Shown piece after piece: positions 10,371 through 23,233 of a stretch of DNA of 64,000 bases. The DNA comes from Adenophora triphylla var. japonica (Eukaryota > Streptophyta > Magnoliopsida > Asterales > Campanulaceae). The position numbers and the translations under genes are program-made. Numbering within the stretch: the stretch's first letter is position 1; each line of letters begins with the position of its first letter. Where the stretch lies: positions 277,584-341,583 of the forward strand of contig JAFEMH010002441.1 of assembly GCA_022495995.1 (NCBI GenBank), given 5' to 3'. The notes under the pieces were generated by a model that was given only the letters and a program-made list of their open reading frames with translations, was not told the origin of the DNA and did not search any database.

Positions 10371-10773
10371 CCTTGAGATTGATACCGAACGGAAAGAATC
10401 AGAAATAATGGGTTACAAACCCTGGATAAAGAAAGCCTCAGTTTTTCCTTTATTTTCTTTATTCAATAAACAACCTCTGATTTTCAAAATTACAATTAGG
10501 CCTAATTATATAATGACCCTAGAACTTGAAAAACAAGTCAAAAACTTCCCAAAATAATCCTAGTCTATATAGTAACCTAATCAATCACTAAAACATTAAA
10601 ATAAAACCATAATCTACTTTTATTCATATAAATATTACCTATTTAAAATAAATTCTGAAAATAATAAAATAATAACAAATAAAAATAGTTAAAATCAAAT
10701 CCTAACTTAGCTCCAGATTTTGATCTCCTTGCTTGTCCCGCCCTATCAACTTGTGTGTTATCATACTGTTTCA
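10371..10773 (-). repeat. Truncated LTR of the small element (unit 2)
   Basis: Copy of 1964-2366, missing its first bases because the duplication breakpoint lies inside it. It joins the gypsy protease remnant on its right and copia gag on its left. Confidence 0.85.
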
Positions 10774-11894
10774 GGTTCGACGGGTATTGAATGTGACTGT
10801 CATAGAAGACGAACAGTAGCTTCGACATAATATCTTTCAGACCATGTGCACTGCTAAGGGTAAGGTTTGCTAGGTAATTATTGATGGTGGTAGTTGTGAG
10901 AATGTCGTTTCTACCACAATGGTGGAGAAGTTACACTTGAAAACAGAGGCTCACCCACAACCATACCAGTTATCGTGGTTGATTAAAGGGAATGAATTGA
11001 AGGTGAATAAACGATGTTTGGTGCAATTCTCAATTGGCAAACGTTACAATGATGAGGTTTGGTGTGACGTAGTACCAATGGATGTGTGTCACGTGTTATT
11101 GGGTCGTCCATGGTTATTTGATCATTGGGTTAAGCATGATGGGTTTAAGAATACTTACACATTTCAGAAAGACGGCTGGCTATTTCTTTGTGTCCTACTG
11201 ACCCGCGTAAATAACCTACATCAGTTACTAGTTCAGCGGATGTTGTGGGCCATCAGCTATTGAGCCATTCTGAGTACGTTGGTGTCATGAAACAGGAGTT
11301 GGGATTCTGCACCTTGGTGGTTCTTGAGGGCAATGAAACAACAGGGATACCTCCTGCAGCGATTCAGCCTCTTTTGGACATTTATTCCGATGTAACACCG
11401 AATGAAATTCCTCCGGGCTTACCACCTATGCGGGATATCCAACGTTGCATTGATCTTGTACCGGGCGCGTCGATTCCGAATAAGGCTGCCTACCGTCTGT
11501 GACCCAAGGAACATGAGGAGCTGGAGCGACAGGTTCGAGAGCTACTTGACAAGGGAGTCATTTGGGAGAGCATGAGCCCGTGTGCGGTGCCAGCACTTAT
11601 GATTCTGAAAGATGGGGGTGCATTGCGTATGTGTATGGATAGTCGCGCCATCAACAAAATCACCATCAAATACATTTTTCCCATTCCCCGTATTGATGAC
11701 TTGCTTGATCAGTTGCATGGTGCGAGGGTGTTCTCCAAGATCGATCTGCGAAGTGGGTACCATCAGATTCGTGTTAGGTAGGGTGATGAGTGGAAAACTG
11801 CTTTCAAGACCTGATATAGTTTGTATGAATGGATGGTGATGCCGTTTGGGTTGTCTAATGCTCCGAGCACTTTCATGAGGCTTATGAACCAATT
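10774..11894 (+). pseudogene. Ty3/gypsy protease-RT remnant (unit 2)
   Basis: Second copy of 2367-3486. Here the stretch from PCAVPAL to GYHQIRVR is in one frame (11572-11781), because the 1-bp deletion seen in unit 1 is absent. That indel therefore arose after the duplication. The shared stops (11500, 11779 and near 11812) predate it. Confidence 0.88.
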
Positions 11895-13183
11895 GTTTCC
11901 TAAAAACTCACCCTTTCAATCATCTAATCCTTGATGTTGTCTTTCAATCACTTAAGAATTCAACCTTTTTTTCGCTCCAAAGCAACTAATTTTATTAATA
12001 CCAAGAAATTCAATAGACTCGAGTTGCTTTAGCAACCAAGAATAATACCTACAATTCAAGAATAAAATAGATTGCTTTATATGGCTCTTTGGTTCGTTCA
12101 TGTCTTGCTTGGTTTCGCCTGATCATATCTTGTTCATGGTGCTGCCTTCCCTGTGTTTTGATCCCTTGTCAAAGTTACGCAGTTAATTCCTGGCATTTTT
12201 AGTTGGTGCTTATGTCCATGTCCAAGCTGAATGTCCCTTTATTAGCTTTCTTAAGAGTGGTGTCTATCCGTTGTAGCCCCTCTAATTTCATTTATATTAA
12301 TTGAATTTGTTTGCCCTTCAAAAAATAATATTCCCTTACTCTTAAAGATTAATACAAATTTTATTGTTTTTTGTATGATGTAATGAGGATAAATTGGAAA
12401 TTCAAAAAAAGTTAAAAACTTATATAAGTTACAATTTAGGAGCGAAGGTTTTATCAAAATTCAGAATGAAGCATCATCATTGTCATTGCTCCAGAAGTAT
12501 ATTTCAAGAGATGTATAGCCCAAATCAAATTTCATCCGAAACTTCTCTAGAGCATTGACCTCGAAGCCCCCTAAGTAGGAAAACTAATTCCTTCTTAAGT
12601 GTGAAATTGTTTTTGGGTCTATGTAATTCCGGATTAGATTATATGCAATAGTTTTGGTTAAAGAACATTTTACATTTGTAACTCGTGGCATTTTTTGGTT
12701 ATATAACTTTATGCACCCAGTATTTCACCTTTCACATGTTCAAGTTCATTAAGTTCTTTTTGTTTGATAGTTAAACTTTCAAGATGAGCTACTAAAACAG
12801 TTGATAGTACACGATTAATTTCTATGAGAAAGTGCGTATTATTAAGGTCACTCATAGAAGTTGTAGATAAATGTCACATTACTCTTAATTTGTACGAGAG
12901 AATCAATAGTATATCAAAACTAGTTTCAACTCTGGCATTATTCAATCTTCAACCTACTCCAAATCCTGCATCCAATGAAAATACCCAAAATGACTAAATG
13001 AGTTTGCATATAACTCCATTCTCTTTCATCTGCACTTCATGTCCTTTTTAACTTTCTCATGGAAACAAAAGTTTGTAAAATATCAAAAAAATGTTGCTGC
13101 AGTCACCAACATTAATAAAGTGGAAAAAGAAATGCTAAGGGAGCTCGCAAACCCCTCCCATACCTGATTATGATCTGTTGAGT
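11895..13183. other. Noncoding interval (unit 2), no gene seen
   Basis: Copy of 3487-4775, nothing further recognised. Confidence 0.5.
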
Positions 13184-13301
13184 TCAGGAGTTCTTCCAAA
13201 CGCTTCACTGGGGCCGGATTGGGGATGTTGAGAATCCAAAATGATTGCAACGACTAGAAAATATTTCCTCCCGTTGAAGTGTTCAAGGGAACTCTAGAGA
13301 A
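13184..13301 (+). ncRNA. MIR395: Degenerate MIR395 hairpin (unit 2)
   Basis: Copy of 4776-4893, with the miR395-like arm at 13274-13294. One further C-to-T change in the 5' arm (near 13194) weakens the stem, consistent with decay. Confidence 0.55.
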
Positions 13302-13463
13302 ACCTGGTAATTTATTCTTTTAGTCTTAATAGCTCAGTTTCTTGCCATCCAGGTGTTGTAAGTTCAACATCCCCTTTATTTTTAATACAGTCTTAGTTTG
13401 AACTTGTAAATTTATAAGATGTGAAATTGTTAATGGCTTAAGAAAGGAGAAAAACAACACTGG

Positions 13464-14342
13464 TGTGTTGTCAATAGTATTGGTAGCACCAAGGACCACA
13501 CTGTTCACACCAATCCAATAAATTGAAAATAATTGAAATAATTATAGGACTGGAATTTAAACACACACAAGAGAGTAGATTTTCTCAAGTTATATAAATA
13601 TAACTTGAGGTTGCCCGAAGGCAAAGACTTTGCAATAAATAAGTTTTAGTTACAAGGCCGAAAAGTTCCCTAATGATTTTAAATCAAAATCACAATGGAA
13701 CGATTAATATAGAAATCAACACTCTATCTCACACACGTAAACACTCAAAGATTGAAAGCTAAACACTTTAGCTCAATGGTGTCCATAGGGTTCTGGCAAC
13801 TCTTGGGACAACACTCCGAGACTGTGTTCTATCTTTGTGTGAATCTCAACTTTGGATTGTGTAATTTGATGTTGTAATATCCTTACACTTATATAGACTA
13901 GTTGAGCTTGCAGCCCACTCAAAATAACCAGAATTCTGCCATGTGAGAGAAGTGGAACCACCTTTCCACTTTTAGCTCCATCTTCCTTAATTGTAGAAAG
14001 ACTTGGTCTTCCCTTGCTTCTTTACTTGCTCTCCCTTACTTCTTCAGCCTTGTACCCGTTATATCTTCAGTCCTTCAATGTACATAACACTCCAACAACC
14101 TTTGTTTGATCTCCACATTTACACATAAATAGAGATTTACATGTGACTTCCTTTCTTACTCACTTGTCCACGTTTGCACAGCTTTTGACCCGTTAAAACA
14201 CACTAAAAACAGACATAAAAACAATTAACAATCACTTTGTTTTTATGAGTAAAAAGCAATAACTATTTACACATTATATTCTGTCAACACAGTGGCCACA
14301 CAGGAGGCAACACAAGTGCCAACACTTGTGTTAACACTAACA
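13464..14342 (-). repeat. Candidate solo LTR (unit 2)
   Basis: Copy of 5056-5934, with the same uncertainty about its ends. Confidence 0.3.
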
Positions 14343-14607
14343 AGATGTATTGAACCTACATGCAAATGTGAGCTGAATGAAGTATAGAGAGAATATTTTG
14401 GGTGGCCAAATGGCTCTTCGTCATTTTATAAATAAGTTGTTGAAAAACAAGAAGATCATATATATTACTTGTTGTCCATTGCAGCCTCCTCATATTACAA
14501 AAATTCCAAATTACAATCACATAAAACTAAGAACAATGTACGTTTTATTTTGCAAAACCACAAGTTTAGTTTGATAAGATATGGTCCACTTTCGGCTAAA
14601 GTAGACA

Positions 14608-14664
<57 letters not shown>

Positions 14665-15304
14665 CCTTTCGGCTAAGCATTCCATCGGTTTATATTTGGG
14701 TACAACCAGCAGTGAGGGAGGCATTTGGAAAATTCTCATGGGACTGAACCTGGTCAGAAATGTGGACTAAATATAAGATAGGGAATCAAAACTAAGTTGA
14801 GATCCTAGCTTTCTTCATTCATGTGCTCTCAAAAATTGACCCATCACTTTCAATCTCACATTTACACTTATGCACAATCAAATCTAGTCTTGCAGCTACG
14901 ATAATCTCATAATACATGTGTACGATATGGAGTTTCAATGTAATGCTTCTAATTAAATCAGAATGAACCTGGTCCCAGAACTGTCAATATTCTCTGTGCA
15001 CCTCAATCGTGACAGGATTGAAGTTGTGCTTTGTTTGTCAACTACCTCTTATATATATTAAAGATTTTTTACCTTGGCGAATCATAAGTAGGATAGGCAA
15101 TAGAGACAAAGAGTAAAGAATGAGATACGGTCACAAATTAATCTTGACATAATCATGACTTCTCATCATACCCACATTTCCGCCCAGGTTCAATCTTGAA
15201 TATACGTGTTACAAGAGGGGTCTCTCTCTCTCTCTCCCCACCTGAATACTTCCAATTGACCAAGGCCACGGGTCTTTAACCAAAAAAGCATGAACTACTT
15301 TCAT
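14343..15304. other. Noncoding interval with TC microsatellite (unit 2)
   Basis: Copy of 5935-6899. The TC tract is (TC)25 at 14613-14662, one repeat shorter than in unit 1. Confidence 0.55.
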
Positions 15305-15312
15305 TATAAATA
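15305..15312 (+). promoter_or_regulatory. TATA box, likely MIR395 promoter (unit 2)
   Basis: TATAAATA, unchanged relative to unit 1, with the same spacing to the hairpin. Confidence 0.5.
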
Positions 15313-15374
15313 TCAGGGTTTCAGGCAATCAATACAACAACATACTCTAGTAAATCAAGGAAGGTCAAGTGTCC

Positions 15375-15475
15375 TCTAGAGTTTCCTCAAACACTTCATT
15401 GGGGAATGTTGTCTCATGCTCTTCTGCTAGGGGTATCCGAACCCTACTGAAGTGTTTGGGGGAACTCTAGATGGC
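15375..15475 (+). ncRNA. MIR395: MIR395 precursor a (unit 2)
   Basis: Copy of 6970-7070. The mature miR395 at 15447-15467 is perfect and both arms are unchanged. The TATA box is duplicated with it, so this copy could be independently expressed. Confidence 0.9.
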
Positions 15476-15718
15476 AGTTGATATTAGTACCACAAAGTTG
15501 TTGATGGAGAGCATCCTACTAAAACCTAAAACTTCTACTCGCTCTTTCCCAAACTGAATGTCCATAAAACTTTCAAATTTGCCCTTAAACAAGATCAAAT
15601 TTGAAACTTTATTGGAAATTCGATAGAGGGATTATATTCTTTTATTTTTTGGGTGAGAGTGTTTTTTTCTTTATTCACGAGATATCAACGATAAAAGCTT
15701 TAAATTAAAGGAAATCCA

Positions 15719-15840
15719 GGTGTCCCCTAGAGTTCCTTCAGACACTTCATCAGGAACAAGCTTCAATAGCCTTTAGGCTTTAGCTATATATGTAGCTAAA
15801 CCCTGCTGAAGTGTTTGGGGGAACTCCCGGTGGCATTTGG
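15719..15840 (+). ncRNA. MIR395: MIR395 precursor b (unit 2)
   Basis: Copy of 7314-7435. The mature sequence at 15806-15826 is perfect. A change just before it (TACTG to TGCTG) and one in the distal 3' stem (GTGAC to GTGGC) distinguish it from unit 1. Confidence 0.9.
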
Positions 15841-16354
15841 CCCTTGTATCTAGAAAACATGGATGGGGATTCCTGTTCTTCAGACTGCATGTGCTGTACT
15901 TCCTGGGTAAGTGATCTTCTTTCTTCATGTTAGGTCATCCAAACCAGACGCTTCAAATCAAAGGAAAAAAGTATCCCCTAGAATTCCTCAAACACTTTAG
16001 TAGTGTAGAGACTAGCTCGTATACATGGCACTAGCATCAGGTGGTGCGGGCAACACCTGATGCCACCTCGATACTAATACCAAAAGATCTTTCATACAGG
16101 ATCCAGGATCCTATACTTCAGAATGCTTCTGTTCTTAGTTAATTTGTGTTATATATATGTTCATATTGTATGAATATCATTAAAAAGAAAGGGTGTTAAA
16201 TCATTTGAACTGACATCCAAACTTATGTAATATACTTAGCTTCAGTTCACTTTTCTCTAAGTTCCCGGAAAATGCCCAAGCTTATATTACCTGTTGAATG
16301 TTAATGAATTGGGGAAAAAATGACATATAAATTGAGAATGGTGGGGGTGAGGCT
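15841..16354. other. Noncoding interval with orphan MIR395-like arm (unit 2)
   Basis: Copy of 7436-7948. The orphan arm is at about 15974-15999. Confidence 0.4.
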
Positions 16355-17495
16355 TGTTAGGACCTAACTATGTAAACCACATAGTTATTCAGGGTTTTGA
16401 CAAAGAAATATATCCTATCCAATGTTATCTGACAGCTGAGATAACATTGGATATTGAACGGCCATAACTCTTCTGCACAACCTTTATATCAACTGGACAG
16501 CTATGATGAAATGATCAAACACCAAGACAAATCACATAAATTAATGTATTTATGTACAAAGGATCATTACATAATCATCAAACACAAATCCCTATCTCCT
16601 AAACCTGCAAACTCTAAAGACTTAGCCTGACAGCTAAGGTTCTCAACAGCAGAGGTCTCAACCCTCTGATAGCTATGATCTTCAACATCTAAAGAAGTGA
16701 AGAATTCCTGTGATGATCAAGATGTGCCTTGCCCAATCTCTCCATACAGATGTTGCCAGCTCATCTCCATGAAGATTACATAAAATGGTTGCAGAAATAC
16801 CGCCTGTTATTATCCAGTCATCAAAGCTCTAAATGCAAACACTATTCCACCCATCTGCATTTACACCTTTGTCTCCTCCAACGGCTATATTCCAGCCTAT
16901 AGAAGGAAACCCTCAAGACTGAAGAAACAATCCCAACACACTCAATCTATCCAACCTCAACTTCAACCTCTCCACACCTGTAAACCCTGCAACCAACAAT
17001 CAAACAAATCTGAGACACTTGTAACTGACTTCAGGTGTATAAACTAAAATTGTAAATCACATAAGACTGACTTTAAGTGGTATTGTAATTTGCTTCGTGA
17101 CAAGCAAAGTCCCTAGTAGACTGTACTTATTAGGAAGAGGAAGTTCAAGGAACTTGCCTATCCAATCCTTTGTAAATCTTAAAGGAAACTAGATTTAAGT
17201 TGATTGATCTCACTTGTCAAGGTTGACAGTGAGGGTGGAAGTAGGAGGAGTGAACTCTGAACCACCTTAAAATTCCTTGTGTTCAATTGGTATTATCACA
17301 CAACACACACACACATCTACACACACACATACACTATTCGTTTGTCTTTACATTATTTCAACACTTATTATTCCGCTGCACATTTAACACTTGCCCTTAA
17401 AACCAAGTTAATATCCGATGCCTAAGATTTCACCTCAGCTGTCAAAGCATAACTGTCTAACCTTTCAATATGATTAAAGTAAACAGGACCTTTCA
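16355..17495 (+). repeat. Copia (SIRE-like) 5' LTR, unit 2
   Basis: Second copy of the LTR, attached to the gag and pol that continue rightwards. It shows two clusters of differences from unit 1 (17005-17035 and 17395-17450) against an otherwise nearly identical background. Confidence 0.7.
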
Positions 17496-17497
17496 AT

Positions 17498-17509
17498 CGG
17501 TATCAGAGC
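17498..17509 (+). other. Copia primer-binding site, unit 2
   Basis: CGGTATCAGAGC, as in unit 1. Confidence 0.8.
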
Positions 17510-17564
17510 TTGTCTTCACCTACAAAAGTCTAACAACTTGTGAAGGATCAATTACCATCCCACC

Positions 17565-19609
17565 ATGCCTCAACCAAGGAGAAATAATGAGAAAGACATT
17601 CCCCACGTTGATCACTGTGGATCCTTTGAAATTTATGCATCAAAAATTAAAACTTACCTTGATGCAAACAGCATCTGGAACTGGTATGCCCTTGAAAATG
17701 AAGTCACTTACCCAGTCTCTGTAGATACAAATGGTGGGCCTAGCAAAGTAAAATCCCCGAGTGCAGACCCCAGGACTCGAGGAAAGGCAACTAGTCAGTG
17801 CTAATCAAAGTAAAAAACATACTCCAAAAGAGTGTAAATGACTCCCTAGCACAAGAAATTGCAAAAGAGCCAACTGCAAAGGCTGCATGGGAACTTATAC
17901 ATACCAAATTCCAGAAACGCACCAGTGTTAGAACACAAAACCTATACAATCTTCTTAGACAACTTGACAATTTCAAGTTCTACCCTGGTGAAAAAGTGAG
18001 TGCTGCAAAACCAAGATTTGAAGATCTGGTCAAATCCATTGCTGATCATGGAAAAACTTTTGAGAATCAAGATTTATGTCTCAAAATATATTCCAACCTT
18101 CCTTAAGAATATGAGAAGGTGGCCCTACTAATAAGAGAAGGTGCAGAATGGAGCACCATGACTGTTGAACAATATTTTGGTAAGCTTGAAGCTTATGAAC
18201 TAGAAGGAATGATAAAACTTCAACCAGTTCCCTCCATCTCTCAAACTCTTGCCTTAGTTGCCCAAGAAACCACTCATAAACCCATTACCCAACAAGACAT
18301 TGATTCCATGGTTCTAAATTCCCTTCAGAAAGTTAGCCTACCCTCAAATAACCTATCTCAAGGAGACCTTCCAAGTCTCATATCCATGGCTGTCAGAAAT
18401 ACCTTGAGAGCACATAAGAAGTCCTTTGAGAGAACTTATAGCCCATCCACTTCTGAACAAGAGAACCCCAAAAAGAAAGTTGAATGCTTCAATTGCAAGA
18501 AGCTTGGTCATTATTCATCTGACTGTCCTGAACCAAAAAAACCCAAGGATAATCAAACAGCCAAGAAATTCTCCTACTCCAAGGAAATCATTCATAGTTC
18601 AAGATGCAGCTGTTATAACTGCACAAAAAAGAAAAATGAAAAGAACAAAGAGCAAGTACTAATTGTTGTCTCATCCAAGTTCAGTGATGAGGAGTTTGAT
18701 TTAAGTGATTCTGATGATGAAGGAGAAGAAGCAATGATATGCTTAATGGCAGGAGATGATGAAGATTCAGACAATGAAGAAGACCTTGAAGCCTTAGCTG
18801 TTGCTGAAGAACTAAAACATGTACCTCAGTTCAACTCTTTAAATAATGAAGAATTCAAACAATTAGTCAGTACTCTTTTAATTCAAATAAAAAGACACCA
18901 AACTAGCTTTGCTTCATTGCTCACTGATAATCTATCCCAAAGTAAAACCATTGATAACCTTGAAAGAGCCAACCAAGGATAGAAAGTTCAAAACCATATG
19001 CTTGAAAAAGCTAATGAAGAGCTGACAGCTATGAATTCCAAACTTCTGAAAACCAACCAAATAAACATCAACCTTGAAAAGGAAAATGAATCCTTTAGAA
19101 AGAAGTTTGAGTCCTGGAACAATTCGGGAAAAGCCTTGACCCTCTTTAGCTACAACCAAAGACACCCAGGTGACAAATTAGGGATTGGAGCCAATGATCC
19201 TACTATGAAAACCTATACCCCTCTCACTGATGAAAGGGCTATTGACAAGATGGTTCTTGAAAGCATGAACTATGTCAAAGCCCAAGAAAATGTCTATCCT
19301 ATTCAAACTAAGGAAGATTTCAAGAAAAAGGGAAAAGTGGATGAAGCTAGCTCCAGCCACAATGATGAAACAATTCCAGCTAGCCCCTCTTGCACTGATG
19401 AAACTCATATTGCCAGTCCAAGTCAATCCAAAGTTAAAGAAAAACAAGCAAACAAAGGCAACAAAGGCAATTACATTTCGCAAAAGAAAGGAATCAAGGA
19501 GCAAGTGAAGGAAAACCAACACAAGACCACTGGATAGCAGAGATCTCCTAGACAGCCAAGACATGATGGACATCAGAGATCTCCCGGACAGCAAAGATTC
19601 TACAACCAC
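17565..19609 (+). pseudogene. gag: Copia gag, unit 2 (full-length, broken frame)
   Basis: Same start as unit 1. The frame breaks near 17755-17800, where 29 bases of unit 1 are replaced by a different 30-odd bases. A CAA-to-TAA stop lies at 18104-18106 and a further stop at 18980-18982. The body carries the zinc knuckle CFNCKKLGHYSSDC (about 18484-18525). Beyond the duplication breakpoint it continues into a long Lys/Glu/Asn-rich segment (18998-19537) that looks helical or coiled coil, then a Gln/Arg/His-rich stretch. A CACTA transposon splits it at 19609, and gag resumes at 25877. It is not translatable as one protein. Confidence 0.85.
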
Positions 19610-19860
19610 CACTACAAGAAAAATAGTCTTTTGTGATTGCTTTCTGTGATGGCTAAAAAAAGCAGTCACCATAGACCAGATAAGGAGACGGAAATAAAAA
19701 GCAATCACGTTACCTTAAGGAGATGGCAGTACAATCACATGTGCAATCACGTTTGGTAATTTCGTCCGAAGCGCCAACGCGGGAAAACAGGCGCCAATAT
19801 GAAAAATCAAACGTGACCGCTTTTTTGAAACTGTGATGGCTTTTGCAATCACGTTTGATT
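19610..19860 (+). repeat. CACTA left TIR and subterminal repeats
   Basis: The 14-bp TIR is followed by dispersed GTGATTGC/GCAATCAC words in both orientations. These are typical of transposase-binding subterminal regions in CACTA elements. Confidence 0.85.
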
Positions 19861-20049
19861 AATTATATAATTTAATCAATTTAAAAACATGAAAAATGTA
19901 ATTTTAATAAAAGGTGATGGCCATTGCAATTATGTAATACCTTAAGTGATAAAAAAAATAAAAAAAAATAAATAAATTTGAGATTCATAGAGAAGAAAAA
20001 TAAAGAAGACAGCATAAATCATAAAAAAAATAAAAAAAAAGAAGAAAAG

Positions 20050-20245
20050 AGAGAACGGCCCCTCTCTCTCTCTCTCTCCGCTCTCTCCCTCTTGCTCTGC
20101 TCTGCTCCGCCTCTCTCCGCTCCGGTCGTCTCTCCACTCCCTGCTCCGCTCCGCTCCGCTCCGCCTCTCTCCGCTCCCTGCTCCGCTCCGCCTCTCTCCG
20201 CTCGTCGTCTCTCTCTCCGATCCGAAACCGAGCCAGTTCAAGAGG
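20050..20245. repeat. CT/CTCCG low-complexity tract
   Basis: Runs of CTCTC and CTCCG, ending just before a possible 5' splice site (AGAG followed by GTATAA near 20240). It looks like the pyrimidine-rich 5' UTR exon of a plant gene. Long ORFs across it in several frames reflect base composition. Confidence 0.5.
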
Positions 20246-23232
20246 TATAATTCCCCTCATATTTTGAGTTTTTGACATGGATTTGACCATTTTGAATTTG
20301 AAGATAGTTTGATTTGATTTTGAAAAGTCAAATTTCAACAGATTTGGTATATATTTTTTGTTGATTAGCTAAGTTCTCGATTTGGGGTTTATTTTTAACC
20401 CAAAATTAGGGTTTAATTCCTGGTGTTCTTCCCCTAATTTTCATGGCATATTATCCGAAGGGGTAACTTTTATTTTCAAATGTTTGGAAAATGTAATCTC
20501 CGCTACTGCAGACACTCATAATCTCCGCAGCGGTAACTTTTATTTTCAAATGTTTGGAAAATGTAATCGATAAGTGCTTAATGTGCTTCTTTGTTTATAA
20601 AACAGTGGTGGCTAAAGATTCAAAGGCATTTCCTGGTGGCCCGGATACCAAGGTCCAGGGAGAAAGAATTGCTTATAGTGTTGGCAGGAATTATAATTCT
20701 ATATAAATCCATCCTGACTATCAGTAACTGCCTTGGGCCCTTAAGTTTCCTATAGTTGCTTTTGATGGTTTTATTGCTTGTTTCTTAGGAAATCTGTGAG
20801 GAATGGATTAGCTCGAACAAGGTTTCTTTGCTTGTTCTACTTAATTGATTGTGTATGTCGACCAATTTCTTGGTAGGTCTTCGAGAGGTCAGTCAAATGG
20901 GGATGCTCGGGCATCATCAAAAACATTGGTTAAGGTATGTAATACATCTGTGGCAGTAATGACATTCTTTTCTTAATTTGACCATGATATTGGTTGAGTT
21001 GTTTTTTTTTTTTTTTGTTCTTGTCAGTCTTGCATCTTTTGCGTATGAGGTGTGAAAATGTTTTATTAATTGTGATAGATTTGCTCATTTGGGTTGTTTG
21101 TTTCTAGAACATCTAAGGAACCATGGCCATATTGGTTATCTTGTTGCTTGTGTGAACATAAGTACTATCGCAATGAAATCAAGATTCATGGTCATCTTTG
21201 TGTATCAAGAAAAAAAGATCCATTGTCATAGAGATATCCAGATCAGTGGCATATGGATAGACACTAAGAACATCTTGGACAGTAGTTCAACTATTTCTCT
21301 TTAATTTCCTGCAAGACCAAATAGATTGAAAAGGTGTGATGTTGTCCTGTATACTTACAGTTACATTATCGTGCATGTGATCACGAAGGTTAGTCAAATT
21401 ATCATGGTTGTGAATCTTGTGATCATGAGGCGATCATGATGGTTAGTGAACTTCGCACTAAGTTTAGTAACCTGTGATACTTTACTCCAGTGGTATGTCT
21501 ATAGCTTGCAACCATGTGCTTTATTAAATTCTAATAATTGGTCATGGCTTTGTTTGTGAACTCTGTACCTTAATGTTTAACCAACGCCGTGAGGTACCTG
21601 ACCGACTTTATTTTGCTATGCCGTAGTCTGTACCTTAATTGTTTCATAGAATATTTTAATCTAAGTAGACTACTCTTGCTGTGCAAATCACCTCCAAAAG
21701 TAAGAAGTGCCTTCTCATTTCACACAGCATAGATGCAAAGCATCCTGCTGGAATCTGGGCCTTTCTTGAGGAGTTGACCTCTTGTCTGGAGTTCAGTTCA
21801 TACAAAATTGGGCATGCCTCAACATGCTAGACAATCTCATTTGGCTGTACGTTAATTGATGCCTGCATTTCATGTGTAGAAGCAAAGTTTTTTTTTGTAA
21901 TTTCAGTTATCCCTTATTAATTATGCTTTGAGAGTCTTGAAGGAAGGGTTCTCTCTCTCTCTCTACCAGCCTAGGGGAGATGAAAGCGAAGGGCTCCTTC
22001 GAAAGAGGAGAAATTCGACTTTCGTCCTCAATGACTAGGCTAGTAAGACGATCTCGACAGATAGATCTACTGAACCCTCATATTCTCCATACTTTTCGTA
22101 AAAAGCAGAACCAATTTACATAACGAGCTTTATTTCCTTCCTCTTCCATTAGGAATAGCTAACATCATCTTATTTGCAAATGGTGATTGCCTGTTACTCT
22201 TTTTCATATATGAATAATAGCATCAAGTTGTTTTGAAGATCTTTTCATGTCACTGTCATGAATTCTTGTTATACTACTGTCAGTTTTGCGTCTCCTAGTT
22301 TCAAGGCCTAGAAAATTTATTGTTGTTTCATTACATTTCACTTAAAACACATGCATTAGAACGCTAATGAATTTTGTTGTAAAAGAAATAGATCTTCTAG
22401 AAGTAAGGTCTTGTTTCTTATACAAAATGTGACATTTTACAAGGGAAGGAACAAAATTTAGAAGACAAAGTATTTTAAATGGTAGGGCTATTCACTGGCC
22501 CTAAGCTTTAGGAAACGTCGAGAACTTTTCCATCCAGCAACAACAGCTGGGGGGGGGTCTTTTTCTTACTTGGGTTTTCTAAAATATTTTCAACTTGGCA
22601 TTCAAATCAGATGCACTAGCACCCAATAACACAAATATTAAAAAGATGATGAGAAAATATTTTCTTTTATGTACTTCCTCACTCCAGTACAATGAGTCTT
22701 AGAATTAGTCTTGCTTTAATTCTAGGAGGGTATAGCTAAATCTACTCGGGGTACAATTTTATGGAGTAATCATGCTGCTCAATGGCATTAAATTAAGAGA
22801 TCCTAACATAATAAGTAGCTCAATTATAAAAGCTGGACACTCTGGCAAATGTTGGGAAAAAAGAAAAAATAGAACTTATTGGATGAATTTTGATAGTGGC
22901 TACTGGACTGTGTCTGACCGAGACTCCCGAAAAGTAAGTTGATCCCTTTTAGAGCATGGGACAAGTATATGCTCTATTTGAAAAATACAATTGTGTGAAA
23001 GCAACTATTCAGTTGCCTCACTATATGCCTCAAGGATAGGTAGTTATAATAGGGCATTGGCCAAATTATAAACAAAGTTTATTGCTTTGGTAATAGTTCC
23101 CACTAATATTTTCATTATTTTTTATTTCAATTCATGTAATGGTATTTTAAGTGTGCGTGCAGGTATCGGTATTCTCTACCGTCTTGGGATACAAAGAGGT
23201 AGAAAAGTATAATTCATATAAGTAAGTTCTTA
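20246..23232. other. CACTA interior, intron-like DNA with a few exon-like segments on the plus strand
   Basis: Mostly T-rich DNA without long frames. Two short segments bounded by splice-like signals stand out on the plus strand. One is about 20607-20705, ending in a stop. The other is about 20880-20935, preceded by TTGGTAG and followed by GTATGT. They may be exons of a captured gene or of the original CACTA gene. I do not recognise the product. Confidence 0.35.
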
Positions 23233-23233
23233 C

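Larger units (their letters stand above)
10371..18779. repeat. Tandem segmental duplication, unit 2
   Basis: Direct repeat of 1964-10370. At its right end the copia element continues normally, while unit 1 ends in a chimeric joint. The undivided gag and pol order is therefore preserved only in unit 2. Differences are few overall but clustered near 17005-17035, 17395-17450 and 17755-17786. Confidence 0.95.

Noticed and set aside
19942..20338. Arg/Glu-rich and Ser/Leu-rich frames over 19942-20338
   Set aside because: They come from the CT/CTCCG low-complexity tract and are open on both strands for compositional reasons.
21950..22120. Possible mitochondrial-DNA insertion in the CACTA interior
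   Set aside because: The sequence style is reminiscent of plant organelle DNA, but I recognised no mitochondrial gene and cannot search, so it is not called.
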